Shown here piece by piece: positions 1 through 6,059 of a stretch of 6,880 bases of DNA. The translations under genes and the position numbers were made by a program. The stretch is taken from the NCBI GenBank assembly GCA_029986975.1, contig DALTWR010000052.1:1-6880 (forward strand), given 5' to 3'. Origin of the DNA: Methanocorpusculum sp. Lineage in GTDB: Archaea; Halobacteriota; Methanomicrobia; Methanomicrobiales; Methanocorpusculaceae. The notes beneath the pieces are model-generated. The model did not search any database. It saw only the letters and a list, made by a program, of their open reading frames with translations, and was not told the DNA's origin. The first letter of the stretch is position 1, and every line of letters begins with the position of its first letter.

Positions 1-48
1 TCAAATCAACCGTTTGTATTTTAGACAAGGGGCTGAATAGTTACAATA

Positions 49-81
49 ATTTTTAGAAATGTTTATGCCCATAGAACGAAA
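49..81 (+). repeat. 33-bp direct repeat, copy A
   Basis: This copy matches 131-163 at 31 of 33 positions; the differences are C/T at 70 versus 152 and A/G at 73 versus 155. The shared core is GTTTATGC followed by a pyrimidine-rich step and GAACGAAA. The two copies start exactly 82 bp apart. Nothing resembling a further copy is seen in bases 1-48, so this is a local pair rather than the end of a visible array. It may be a protein-binding site for the downstream ATPase gene or the remnant of a duplicated 5' gene end. Confidence 0.85.
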
Positions 82-102
82 ACTATAGCACCGTTGAAAT
101 TG

Positions 103-123
103 TTTATTCCCATAAGCATAAAC
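103..123 (-). repeat. Partial inverted copy B of the same repeat
   Basis: Read on the minus strand, this segment matches the core of copy C at 17 of 21 positions, including an exact GTTTATGC (116-123) and ATGG. It lies between the two direct copies, so the order is forward, reverse, forward. The plus strand here also has a small inverted repeat, GTTTAT (102-107) facing ATAAAC (118-123). Confidence 0.6.
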
Positions 124-130
124 AAAACTC

Positions 131-163
131 ATTTTTAGAAATGTTTATGCCTATGGAACGAAA
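131..163 (+). repeat. 33-bp direct repeat, copy C, abutting the ATPase start
   Basis: This is the second full copy of the repeat at 49-81, with two mismatches. It ends 5 bases before the first ATG of the ATPase gene, so it occupies the place where the promoter and any ribosome binding site should be. A repeat overlapping the start region suggests autoregulation or a co-mobilised unit; both are inferences. Confidence 0.85.
143..150 (+). promoter_or_regulatory. Possible TATA-like box inside repeat copy C
   Basis: The sequence GTTTATGC lies about 28 bases before the ATG at 175, the same spacing found for the other promoters in this window, and about 22 bases before the ATG at 169. It closely resembles the pgk box (GTTTATGT). 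If it is the real box, the second ATG is the better start. The same octamer recurs in copies A and B, so the match could reflect the repeat rather than a promoter. Confidence 0.35.
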
Positions 164-168
164 TAATA

Positions 169-1413
169 ATGATAATGAATATCTCAAATAAAATAATAGG
201 ACGTCCTCTCTATCTTAGTAAACTGATGACATATCTGAATAAACCAGTGATTAAAGTCATTACCGGGGTAAGACGGTGCGGAAAATCAGAAATTATGTCT
301 TTAGCAGCCGAATATCTGAGGGAAAACGGAACTGATGATGAACACCTCATCCGGATAAACTTTGATTCCTTTGAAACCGAACCGCTGAAGGATGCTGCAG
401 CTCTTCATACCTATATCATGAATAAAGTCCATGACGACGGAAAGTACTATCTCTTACTGGACGAAATACAGGAGGTTGCTTCGTGGGAGAAAGCAGTCAG
501 ATCTCTATTTGAGAAAGGCAATTTCGACATTATACTAACAGGTTCAAACTCTAATCTTCTCTCATCAGAGCTTGCTACCTATATTGCCGGAAGATATGTG
601 GAAATTCCAATTCAGACTCTGACATTTTCAGAGTATCTGGAATTCAGGAAAGAACTTTTTGACATTGTATCTCCTGATATTCCCGCAGAGTTTAACCGGT
701 ATCTTACGCTCGGCGGTTTTCCGGCAATTCATGCCGGCGGCTATGAAAAAGAAGCGGCTCTTCCACTTATTTCAGACATTCTCTCATCGGTCTTTCTCAA
801 GGATATTGTGCAGCGGTATCAGATACGAAACACTGCCTTGTTCTATAAGATTCTGCAGTTTATATTCAGCAACGTGGGAAATCTATTCTCTGCAAAAAGT
901 ATTGCTGATTATCTGAAAGCGCAGAAACAGAAACTTGATGTAAATACGATTTACACGTATCTGACATACATGGAAAACGCTTTTCTGATACGGAAAGTCT
1001 CACGCTATAATATCATCGGAAAGGCAATCCTGCAGTCACAGGAAAAGTATTATGCAAGTGATATCTCTCTTTTGTATGCGTTGTTCGGTCTTCGCGACTC
1101 AATGATACCAGGCATTCTGGAAAATATTGTCTATCTGGAACTTCTCTCCCGCGGGTATCGTGTCTATGTGGGAAAACTTGATGCAAAAGAGGTTGATTTT
1201 GTTGCTGAACAAAACGGCGGAAGAATATATGTGCAGGTTACATATCGCTGCGCGGGCGATGAAAATACACTGAATCGTGAATTTTCACCGCTTCTTGAAA
1301 TCCGTGACCAGTATCCTAAGTATCTTGTAAGTATGGATTCATTCATCTCTGAGGACAGGGATGGAGTACACTGTATGTCAATTACTGATTTCCTGCTGAA
1401 AGATGCGTGGTAA
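169..1413 (+). CDS. DUF4143-type AAA ATPase (COG1373 family)
   Basis: This 414-residue protein has an N-terminal P-loop ATPase domain and a C-terminal DUF4143-like domain. Visible motifs are Walker A GVRRCGKS (33-40), Walker B LLLDEIQ (95-101), a sensor-1-like TGSN (124-127) and the family's AGRY (140-143). The C-terminal part has E318, E324, EVDFV (341-345) and YVQVTY (354-359), an arrangement like the PD-(D/E)XK nuclease fold, although the usual lysine is replaced by Gln/Thr, so nuclease activity is doubtful. The length is normal for the family and the frame is intact. The cellular role of these ATPases is not established; they are often multicopy in methanogens and patchily distributed. 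No Shine-Dalgarno site precedes ATG 169. ATG 175 (412 residues) is an equally plausible start given the TATA-like box at 143-150. The gene stands alone, directly behind a repeat cluster, and converges on eif2b. Confidence 0.9.
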   Translation: MIMNISNKIIGRPLYLSKLMTYLNKPVIKVITGVRRCGKSEIMSLAAEYLRENGTDDEHLIRINFDSFETEPLKDAAALHTYIMNKVHDDGKYYLLLDEIQEVASWEKAVRSLFEKGNFDIILTGSNSNLLSSELATYIAGRYVEIPIQTLTFSEYLEFRKELFDIVSPDIPAEFNRYLTLGGFPAIHAGGYEKEAALPLISDILSSVFLKDIVQRYQIRNTALFYKILQFIFSNVGNLFSAKSIADYLKAQKQKLDVNTIYTYLTYMENAFLIRKVSRYNIIGKAILQSQEKYYASDISLLYALFGLRDSMIPGILENIVYLELLSRGYRVYVGKLDAKEVDFVAEQNGGRIYVQVTYRCAGDENTLNREFSPLLEIRDQYPKYLVSMDSFISEDRDGVHCMSITDFLLKDAW

Positions 1414-1455
1414 CTGCGGTGAACTGCTCTCTTTCGCTGCGAATGTAAACGAGTG

Positions 1456-1467
1456 AAAAAAGAAAAA
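1456..1467 (-). terminator. T-rich terminator of eif2b
   Basis: The minus strand reads a T-rich tract (T5, C, T6) starting 5 bases beyond the eif2b stop codon. Archaeal RNA polymerase commonly terminates at such T-runs without a hairpin. No comparable T-run follows the converging ATPase gene on the plus strand. Confidence 0.5.
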
Positions 1468-1471
1468 GGAA

Positions 1472-2092
1472 TTATAAAATCTTCTGTGTGAAGGCAACCT
1501 GTCCGGAAATCTTTGTGATTCTGACTTTTACCTTTGCACCCACTTTGACGCCGGAAACGTAGAGAATGAATTTTCCAACGTGAGCAACTCCGTCGCCTTT
1601 CTTGCTGATGGAATCGATTGAGACCTCCATCTCTTTTCCTTCCTCGACGCTGCCGACAGAAGAAACTGCTTTTGCAACACCCTTGCGGCGCTTGATGGGG
1701 CGTTTTGAACCGCATGCTTCGCAGAGGAGCATTAAGACACGGTCTTCTTTGATAAGTTTTGTATCCGGTCTTCCGCACTCTGAGCAGATGACATAGTCAG
1801 ATACATACTCTTCAACAATATTGGCAAACTGTTCCGGCTCGAATTTACCGTTGAATACTGCGCGCGTACCATTGATTTTTGCGGCAGTTCCCAGCTCTCC
1901 GCTGATGTATTTTAAAAGGTGGGCATCTTCACGGTTCAGTTTTTCTGCTATCTCTGCAAAGTTTTCGAGAACTGTCGTCTTACCCTCTAAGTAAACACGT
2001 GTTTTTGGAACACTGAAACGTTCACCGGAGTCGGTCGGTTCCTCCATTCCGTCATATGCAGCATTCAGCATATCTTCGTATGACTGTACCAT
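1472..2092 (-). CDS. eif2b: Translation initiation factor aIF2 beta subunit with TRAM domain
   Basis: This 206-residue protein is the beta subunit of archaeal initiation factor 2, which with alpha and gamma delivers initiator Met-tRNA to the small ribosomal subunit. The N-terminal region (about 1-30) is the gamma-binding helix, followed by the alpha/beta core (about 35-98, with KYISGELGT at 61-69). A zinc-ribbon follows, with C103-x2-C106 and C124-x2-C127. Residues 147-206 form a TRAM domain, a small beta-barrel RNA-binding module (GDGVAHVGKFILYVSG, ending VAFTQKI). Shorter aIF2 beta proteins of about 140 residues lack this tail; the TRAM-extended form is known from Methanomicrobia and haloarchaea. 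The ATG at 2092 has no Shine-Dalgarno site but a TATA-like box about 32 bases upstream, suggesting a leaderless mRNA. It is divergent from the DJ-1-family gene and has no co-directional partner nearby. Confidence 0.95.
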   Translation of the reverse strand: MVQSYEDMLNAAYDGMEEPTDSGERFSVPKTRVYLEGKTTVLENFAEIAEKLNREDAHLLKYISGELGTAAKINGTRAVFNGKFEPEQFANIVEEYVSDYVICSECGRPDTKLIKEDRVLMLLCEACGSKRPIKRRKGVAKAVSSVGSVEEGKEMEVSIDSISKKGDGVAHVGKFILYVSGVKVGAKVKVRITKISGQVAFTQKIL

Positions 2093-2120
2093 AATAGATT
2101 ATCATTTGGTTTGAGAAGGG

Positions 2121-2128
2121 ATAAAGTA
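2121..2128 (-). promoter_or_regulatory. TATA-like box of eif2b
   Basis: The minus strand reads TACTTTAT, centred about 32 bases before the eif2b ATG. With the usual archaeal distance of about 25 bases from box to start site, transcription would begin only a few bases before the start codon. No Shine-Dalgarno site is present. Confidence 0.45.
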
Positions 2129-2210
2129 CATGGATGATACGGTGCTGATGGTTTGTATCTGACACAGGGATTTTAAGGCGGCTAAAGAAAATCCAAAATA
2201 AATTCGGATT

Positions 2211-2219
2211 GCATATATC
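2211..2219 (+). promoter_or_regulatory. TATA-like box of the DJ-1-family gene
   Basis: GCATATATC is centred about 32 bases before the ATG at 2248 and is preceded by an A-rich stretch that could act as a BRE. A second AT-rich candidate at 2228-2236 is too close to the start codon to be the main box. The spacing again implies a leaderless or very short leader. Confidence 0.5.
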
Positions 2220-2247
2220 TGAATAGAGAATATATGAATAGAATACG

Positions 2248-2877
2248 ATGCCTGTACTTTATATCTATGTACTAAATACTCTTGCAGATTGGGAGATTGG
2301 AAATCTTACCGCAGAAGTAAATTCCCGCAGATTTTTTAAAAGGGATGCGCCGGCATACGAAATCCGGTTTGCAGGCAGCACCTTGGAGTCTGTTAAAACG
2401 ATGGGCGGAATTTCCATAACGCCGGATTGTCTGATACGTGAGATTATTCCTCACGCGGGAGATATACTTGTACTGCCCGGTGCAGATACGTGGAATGATA
2501 CGGAAAATGCTGCGGCAGTTGTTGCGGCAAATCGTTTTCTCGAAGAGGAAAAGACAACAGTTGCTGCAATCTGCGGTGCAACAACAGCATTAGCGGGAGC
2601 AGGTCTTCTTGATAACCGTCCGCATACCAGTAACGGCGTTGGTTTTCTGGATATGTTCGTGCCGACTTACCGCGGCAAAGAATACTATGCGGATGAACTG
2701 TCTGTAAATGACGGAAATCTGATTACCGCAGGAAGTGCCGGCGGACTTCTTTTTGCAAAACAGATTTTGAAAAACATGGACGTGATGAGTGATGATGCTC
2801 TTAATGCATGGTATGAATATTTTAAAACCGGTGACGCCGGCGCATTTTTCAGATTAATGAGCGCAGTACAGACATAA
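2248..2877 (+). CDS. DJ-1/PfpI-family protein (class I glutamine amidotransferase-like)
   Basis: This 209-residue protein has the DJ-1/PfpI flavodoxin-like fold. DWEIG (14-18) supplies the conserved Glu (E16), LVLPGADTW (74-82) follows the next strand, and AAICGATTAL (106-115) is the nucleophile elbow with C109. H126 lies in the following HTSNGVGFL segment, where many family members carry a third active-site residue. ITAGSAGGLLFAKQIL is the usual C-terminal block. It most resembles the bacterial YoaZ-like 'type 1 glutamine amidotransferase' branch. The family includes deglycases, chaperones, proteases and isonitrile hydratases, so substrate and role cannot be read from sequence. It is a monocistronic gene with its own promoter, divergent from eif2b and converging on pgk. 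No signal peptide is visible, so it is probably cytosolic. Confidence 0.85.
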   Translation: MPVLYIYVLNTLADWEIGNLTAEVNSRRFFKRDAPAYEIRFAGSTLESVKTMGGISITPDCLIREIIPHAGDILVLPGADTWNDTENAAAVVAANRFLEEEKTTVAAICGATTALAGAGLLDNRPHTSNGVGFLDMFVPTYRGKEYYADELSVNDGNLITAGSAGGLLFAKQILKNMDVMSDDALNAWYEYFKTGDAGAFFRLMSAVQT

Positions 2878-2898
2878 CTGCAGAAACATATCGAGATT

Positions 2899-2905
2899 AA
2901 AAAAA
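2899..2905 (-). terminator. T7 terminator of pgk
   Basis: A run of seven T on the minus strand lies 13 bases beyond the pgk stop codon, within the 41-bp gap between the converging DJ-1-family gene and pgk. It fits an archaeal T-tract terminator. No T-run serves the plus-strand gene here. Confidence 0.5.
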
Positions 2906-2918
2906 GTATGGTGATGGA

Positions 2919-4136
2919 TTAGTTTCTGAACTTTTCCCAGCTCTTTTCGAGTGCATCGATTGCCGGGAGTTTCTTTCCGGTTAAAAACTCAATGCAGGCA
3001 CCGCCGCCGGTTGAAAGGTGAGAGTATTCGGAGGCAAGTCCGAGTTTTTCAATAACTGCTGCGGTGTGACCTCCGCCGCAGACGGTAAACTCTGCATTTG
3101 CTGCAGCATGAAGGACTTCAAATGTTCCTGCTGCAAAGTTTGCATCTTCAAAGACACCAGCAGGGCCATTCATGACAACTGTTCCCGAGTTCTTTAAGAC
3201 ATCAGAAATTATGCCGATTGATTCAGAACCCATATCCATAACCGGGCAGTTCTTCGGAACAGCGGTGACAGGATACTCACGGCGTTCGTCCTGCTCCTTC
3301 ACTGCAACAAACTCCGGAAGGATGACTCTGTCGCTGTATTTTTCGAGGATGCGTTTTGCGTGCTCGACTTCGTTGTCGTAGCCTAATGTGTGGATAAGAT
3401 TCTTTGAAGGATCTCCAATATCAATTCCTTTTGCAAGGTAGAATGCGTTTGCGACCACACCAATTATAACACATTTGTCTGCAGTTCCGTTTGCAAGAAC
3501 GTTTTCTGCAACAGCCATGGAGTCATCGAGTTTTGTTCCTCCAAGGACAAACGTGACCGGCTTGGGGGCAGACGTAAAGACTTTGGATAACATCTTTACT
3601 TCTTTTTCCATCAGAAGACCTGCAACAGTCTTCATTGCATACGGGAGTCCGGTAATGGTGGGCTGGGAACGGTGTGCAGTTCCGAAAGCATCATAGACGA
3701 AAAGATCTGCCATCGAGGCGAGTTTGCGGACAAGGTGTGTTTTTGCTCCCTCTTCGGCGGGTAAGGATAAGTTTTCTTCGCTTGAGAATCTGGTGTTTTC
3801 AAGAAGGATTACATCTCCCGGGTGTGCTTCGCGGACGGCGCGTTTTGCACAGCTTCCAAAGATGTCATCGACATAGTTTACCGGCATACCAAGCAGACGT
3901 TCCAGTTTATCTGCATGGGCAGTAAGTGTAGTGAAATCCTTTTTGCCCGGGCGGCTCTGATGGGCAAGAACGACAACTTTTGCATCCTCTAATGCCTGAA
4001 TGGTTGGAACGTGTTCACGGAAGCGTTTATCATCAAGAATAGTGTTTGAGCTTGGGTCGATGGGAGAGTTGAAATCAACTCTGACGAGAACAGTCTTTCC
4101 CCGTGTCTCGACATCCTGCAGAGTTCCGAAGGTCAT
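2919..4136 (-). CDS. pgk: Phosphoglycerate kinase
   Basis: This 405-residue cytosolic enzyme interconverts 1,3-bisphosphoglycerate plus ADP and 3-phosphoglycerate plus ATP. In a methanogen it serves mainly gluconeogenesis and glycogen turnover. The length is normal for archaeal enzymes. The N-lobe shows VRVDFNSPI (18-26), FREHVPT (39-45), HQSRPG (59-64), LLENTRFSSEE (111-121) and DAFGTAHRSQPT (149-160), which hold the basic substrate-binding residues R19, R38, H59, R62, R116 and R156. The C-lobe shows GGTKLDD with K202, NGPAGVFED (323-331) with E330 as the nucleotide-ribose ligand, GGGHT (354-358) and STGGGACIEFLTGKKLPAIDAL (375-396). No catalytic residue appears missing. The ATG at 4136 has no Shine-Dalgarno site but a TATA-like box about 30 bases upstream. 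The gene seems monocistronic: the next minus-strand gene lies 271 bp upstream. Confidence 0.97.
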   Translation of the reverse strand: MTFGTLQDVETRGKTVLVRVDFNSPIDPSSNTILDDKRFREHVPTIQALEDAKVVVLAHQSRPGKKDFTTLTAHADKLERLLGMPVNYVDDIFGSCAKRAVREAHPGDVILLENTRFSSEENLSLPAEEGAKTHLVRKLASMADLFVYDAFGTAHRSQPTITGLPYAMKTVAGLLMEKEVKMLSKVFTSAPKPVTFVLGGTKLDDSMAVAENVLANGTADKCVIIGVVANAFYLAKGIDIGDPSKNLIHTLGYDNEVEHAKRILEKYSDRVILPEFVAVKEQDERREYPVTAVPKNCPVMDMGSESIGIISDVLKNSGTVVMNGPAGVFEDANFAAGTFEVLHAAANAEFTVCGGGHTAAVIEKLGLASEYSHLSTGGGACIEFLTGKKLPAIDALEKSWEKFRN

Positions 4137-4161
4137 ATCTATTATTTATGGTGCTATAACT

Positions 4162-4169
4162 ACATAAAC
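4162..4169 (-). promoter_or_regulatory. TATA-like box of pgk
   Basis: The minus strand reads GTTTATGT, centred about 30 bases before the pgk ATG. Transcription would start close to the start codon, and no Shine-Dalgarno site lies between, so translation is probably leaderless. Confidence 0.5.
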
Positions 4170-4262
4170 CACACTGAGTTGATGAAGGGGATTTCAGGGT
4201 GTTGTTTTAAAAGTCATCAGGTTTTTTGTAAGCATACCAAAAAGTCGTTTGACTGTCACTAT

Positions 4263-4278
4263 AAAAAAATCCTCGCAG
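4263..4278 (-). terminator. Possible terminator of the permease transcript
   Basis: On the minus strand this is the second arm of the inverted repeat with 4326-4337, ending in a run of seven T (4269 down to 4263). It lies about 130 bases beyond the permease stop, which would leave a long structured 3' untranslated region. The T-run is clear; its use as terminator is inferred. Confidence 0.3.
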
Positions 4279-4407
4279 AATCCAAAAAGAACCCATTTAA
4301 CGGCTTAGATTCGGATGAGTGTTTCCTGCGGATTTTTATGCGTTTGGCGTGCGGTCTTTAGCCCACGGATGCAGGATTCACACAAAACGCCGAAGACTCT
4401 TTGTTCA

Positions 4408-5955
4408 TTAGTTTAGCTCGCGGGAAATATGCAGCACATCCCCTCCCGCGCAGATAAACGCCATCTCAAGATGTTCACGGCTGCGGGACAAAGAAAGTCT
4501 GATACTTTCTGCACGGTTTTTGAGAGCGGCTGACGCTGCTTCTTCAGCAAGTTCTGCGGTCTGCGTTTTATCGAGAGTCCAAAGCCCTGCACACTCAAAA
4601 ACAAACTTCCTGATTTCTTTTGTATCTGATGTCATCAGCATCTTATGGTGCGGAATACCAATCTTTAACACCAGACCTAAGACCACAGCAGCAAACGAAC
4701 CTGCGGTTAAGGGAGATGCAAAGAACAGTTCTGCCCATTTAGGAAGTTCTGAATACAGATACGGACAAACCGCAGATGAAACACCGATTAAAATCGGAAG
4801 CAGCACAACAAAAATCCGCCGCGGGTCAAGAACACGGGATGCAATACTGGAAATGCCGCTCATCATCACAAACACAACTGCATAAATCAGAACAGCACCT
4901 AATATCGGTTTTGGAATCAGATGGAACAGCCAGCCGAAAAACGGCATGAACCCGCAGATGATTAAAAGAATCCCTAAACCGAATCCAACCCTGCGGGATG
5001 CAACACCGGTGCTTACCACAAGACCTGCCGCACTCGATGATGTTCCTGTTCCAATCCCTCCAAGAACTCCGGAGATAAGAAGGCCTGCGCCTTCTGCAAA
5101 CAGACCTTTCCGAAGGGATTTTTTATCCGTGTTTCCTGTATAGGAATTCAGGAGGGTGATGTTTCCTGCTGTCTTCATAACAATGCAGATAACAGCGATG
5201 ATAAACGGAGCTAAAAGCGCAGGGCTGAAGTCATAACCGGTCAGAAATGCAAACTCAGGAACAGCGAAAGGCGTAAGAGATGAAATCTCGGTAAATGATT
5301 CCAGTCTGAAAACACCCAATGCGGTTGCGGCAATAAAGCCAATGATAATTCCGATAAGCGTCGAATAGAACTTGAAGATGCGTTTTTTAATGACGCTTAG
5401 AATAATCATGGATGCAAGAGTGATGATACCAACAGCAGCGGATGCAGCATCAAGCGGCGATGAGTCAGTGCTTCCGAGAAACAGAGGAAATGCAAACGGA
5501 ACTATCGCTATACCTAACAGAAAGAGCACCGTACCGCAAACCTCAGTCGGAAAAATAAACCGGAAGAACCGGGTAAAACGGCTGATAATCATCTCAATAA
5601 GACCGCCTGCAACAAGCATTCCGTAGAGCATCGGAAGCCCTCCGCCGGTCGCTGCAAGAAGGGATGCCGGAAGATATGATGAGTTTGGAATTATCGGAAG
5701 AACATGCCCGCTTCCAACTCTTCTAAGCGCCTGAAGAATTGTTGCGACACCGCAGCCTACCAGCGTCGCTGAAATCAGTGTTGTTGTAACATCCTCGCTG
5801 CCGCAGACAGCACCGCTTATTATAACCGGATAGGTGATATAGACAGCGAGCGCAAAGAAATGCTGGAGGATGGTTAAGATAAGCGTTGACAGCGGAAGTT
5901 TATCATTGATATTGTAAACGGGACCTCCGGCGTCAGACGCAGTTTGTTCAGGCAT
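4408..5955 (-). CDS. NCS2-family nucleobase (uracil/xanthine-type) permease with C-terminal cytosolic extension
   Basis: Starting at the ATG at 5955 this is a 515-residue membrane protein of the NCS2 nucleobase:cation symporter family, with about 12-14 hydrophobic segments up to residue 430. Family marks are TM1 ILQHFFALAVYITYP with Q31/H32, and AEGAGLLISGVLGGIGTGTSSSAAGLVVSTGVASR (287-321), matching the block that ends in 'GVASR' in bacterial permeases. The TM8 position that is an essential Glu in XanQ (E272) appears as K261 in a KTAGNIT motif; from memory, a subgroup of NCS2 proteins has a similar KT-x-G-[DN]-[IV]-T motif. The soluble tail (431-515) is discussed as a possible degenerate HATPase-like domain. 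The frame runs open to a TTG at 6021, but the ATG at 5955 has a TATA-like box about 32 bases upstream and starts the conserved region, so I prefer it. The exact substrate is unknown. The gene is divergent from def. Confidence 0.9.
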   Translation of the reverse strand: MPEQTASDAGGPVYNINDKLPLSTLILTILQHFFALAVYITYPVIISGAVCGSEDVTTTLISATLVGCGVATILQALRRVGSGHVLPIIPNSSYLPASLLAATGGGLPMLYGMLVAGGLIEMIISRFTRFFRFIFPTEVCGTVLFLLGIAIVPFAFPLFLGSTDSSPLDAASAAVGIITLASMIILSVIKKRIFKFYSTLIGIIIGFIAATALGVFRLESFTEISSLTPFAVPEFAFLTGYDFSPALLAPFIIAVICIVMKTAGNITLLNSYTGNTDKKSLRKGLFAEGAGLLISGVLGGIGTGTSSSAAGLVVSTGVASRRVGFGLGILLIICGFMPFFGWLFHLIPKPILGAVLIYAVVFVMMSGISSIASRVLDPRRIFVVLLPILIGVSSAVCPYLYSELPKWAELFFASPLTAGSFAAVVLGLVLKIGIPHHKMLMTSDTKEIRKFVFECAGLWTLDKTQTAELAEEAASAALKNRAESIRLSLSRSREHLEMAFICAGGDVLHISRELN

Positions 5956-5983
5956 GAATGAGGAGTAGTGTTGTTTCTGTCTG

Positions 5984-5991
5984 GTAAATAG
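5984..5991 (-). promoter_or_regulatory. TATA-like box of the permease
   Basis: The minus strand reads CTATTTAC, centred about 32 bases before the ATG at 5955. This placement argues for that ATG over the in-frame TTG at 6021, which lies upstream of the box and would be outside the transcript. Confidence 0.45.
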
Positions 5992-6027
5992 ATTTGCTGT
6001 TGTGTTCGCTGCTGTCGTCAAACGGTG

Positions 6028-6035
6028 TATTTAAT
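6028..6035 (+). promoter_or_regulatory. TATA-like box of the def operon
   Basis: TATTTAAT is centred about 28 bases before the ATG at 6060. It argues against the longer reading frame that begins at 5994, because that start lies upstream of the box. The divergent def and permease promoters share 104 bp. Confidence 0.5.
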
Positions 6036-6059
6036 AGTGAATCACACCCATTTCATACT

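Larger units (their letters stand above)
4137..4407. other. 271-bp intergenic region with two imperfect inverted repeats
   Basis: This gap lies between pgk and the permease and contains the pgk promoter at its left edge. Two inverted repeats are visible: 4265-4278 with 4326-4337 (12 pairs around a 2-base bulge, loop about 47 bases), and 4340-4351 with 4379-4390 (10 of 12 pairs). A 60-codon plus-strand open frame (4179-4361) has no start signal and no recognisable protein features, so I do not call it a gene. The region is best read as the 3' end of the permease transcript, or possibly an unannotated small RNA. Confidence 0.4.

Noticed and set aside
82..92. TATAGCACC shared with the pgk upstream region (minus strand near 4148-4158)
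   Set aside because: A 9-base match in AT-rich upstream DNA with no further similarity is too short to claim a shared regulatory site.
49..163. Start or end of a CRISPR array
   Set aside because: Only two direct copies are present, the intervening 49 bp holds an inverted copy rather than a unique spacer, and no further copy appears in bases 1-48.
1164..1778. 204-codon minus-strand open frame across the ATPase end and eif2b
   Set aside because: It is out of frame with two clearly real genes, rich in Arg/Ser and without protein motifs: a shadow frame.
2093..2247. Riboswitch or structured leader between eif2b and the DJ-1-family gene
   Set aside because: The 155 bp are accounted for by two divergent promoters with near-leaderless geometry, and I see no stable stem or known riboswitch core.
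4171..4227. Box C/D guide RNA
   Set aside because: TGATGA- and CTGA-like words occur on both strands, but spacing and a paired C'/D' set do not fit convincingly.
4179..4361. 60-codon plus-strand open frame in the intergenic gap
   Set aside because: It has no Shine-Dalgarno site, a Lys/Phe/Cys-rich sequence without recognisable features, and overlaps the inverted repeats, so chance is the simpler reading.
5994..6059. 22-residue N-terminal extension of the deformylase homologue
   Set aside because: The extension has no family similarity, lies upstream of the TATA-like box and overlaps the divergent permease promoter.
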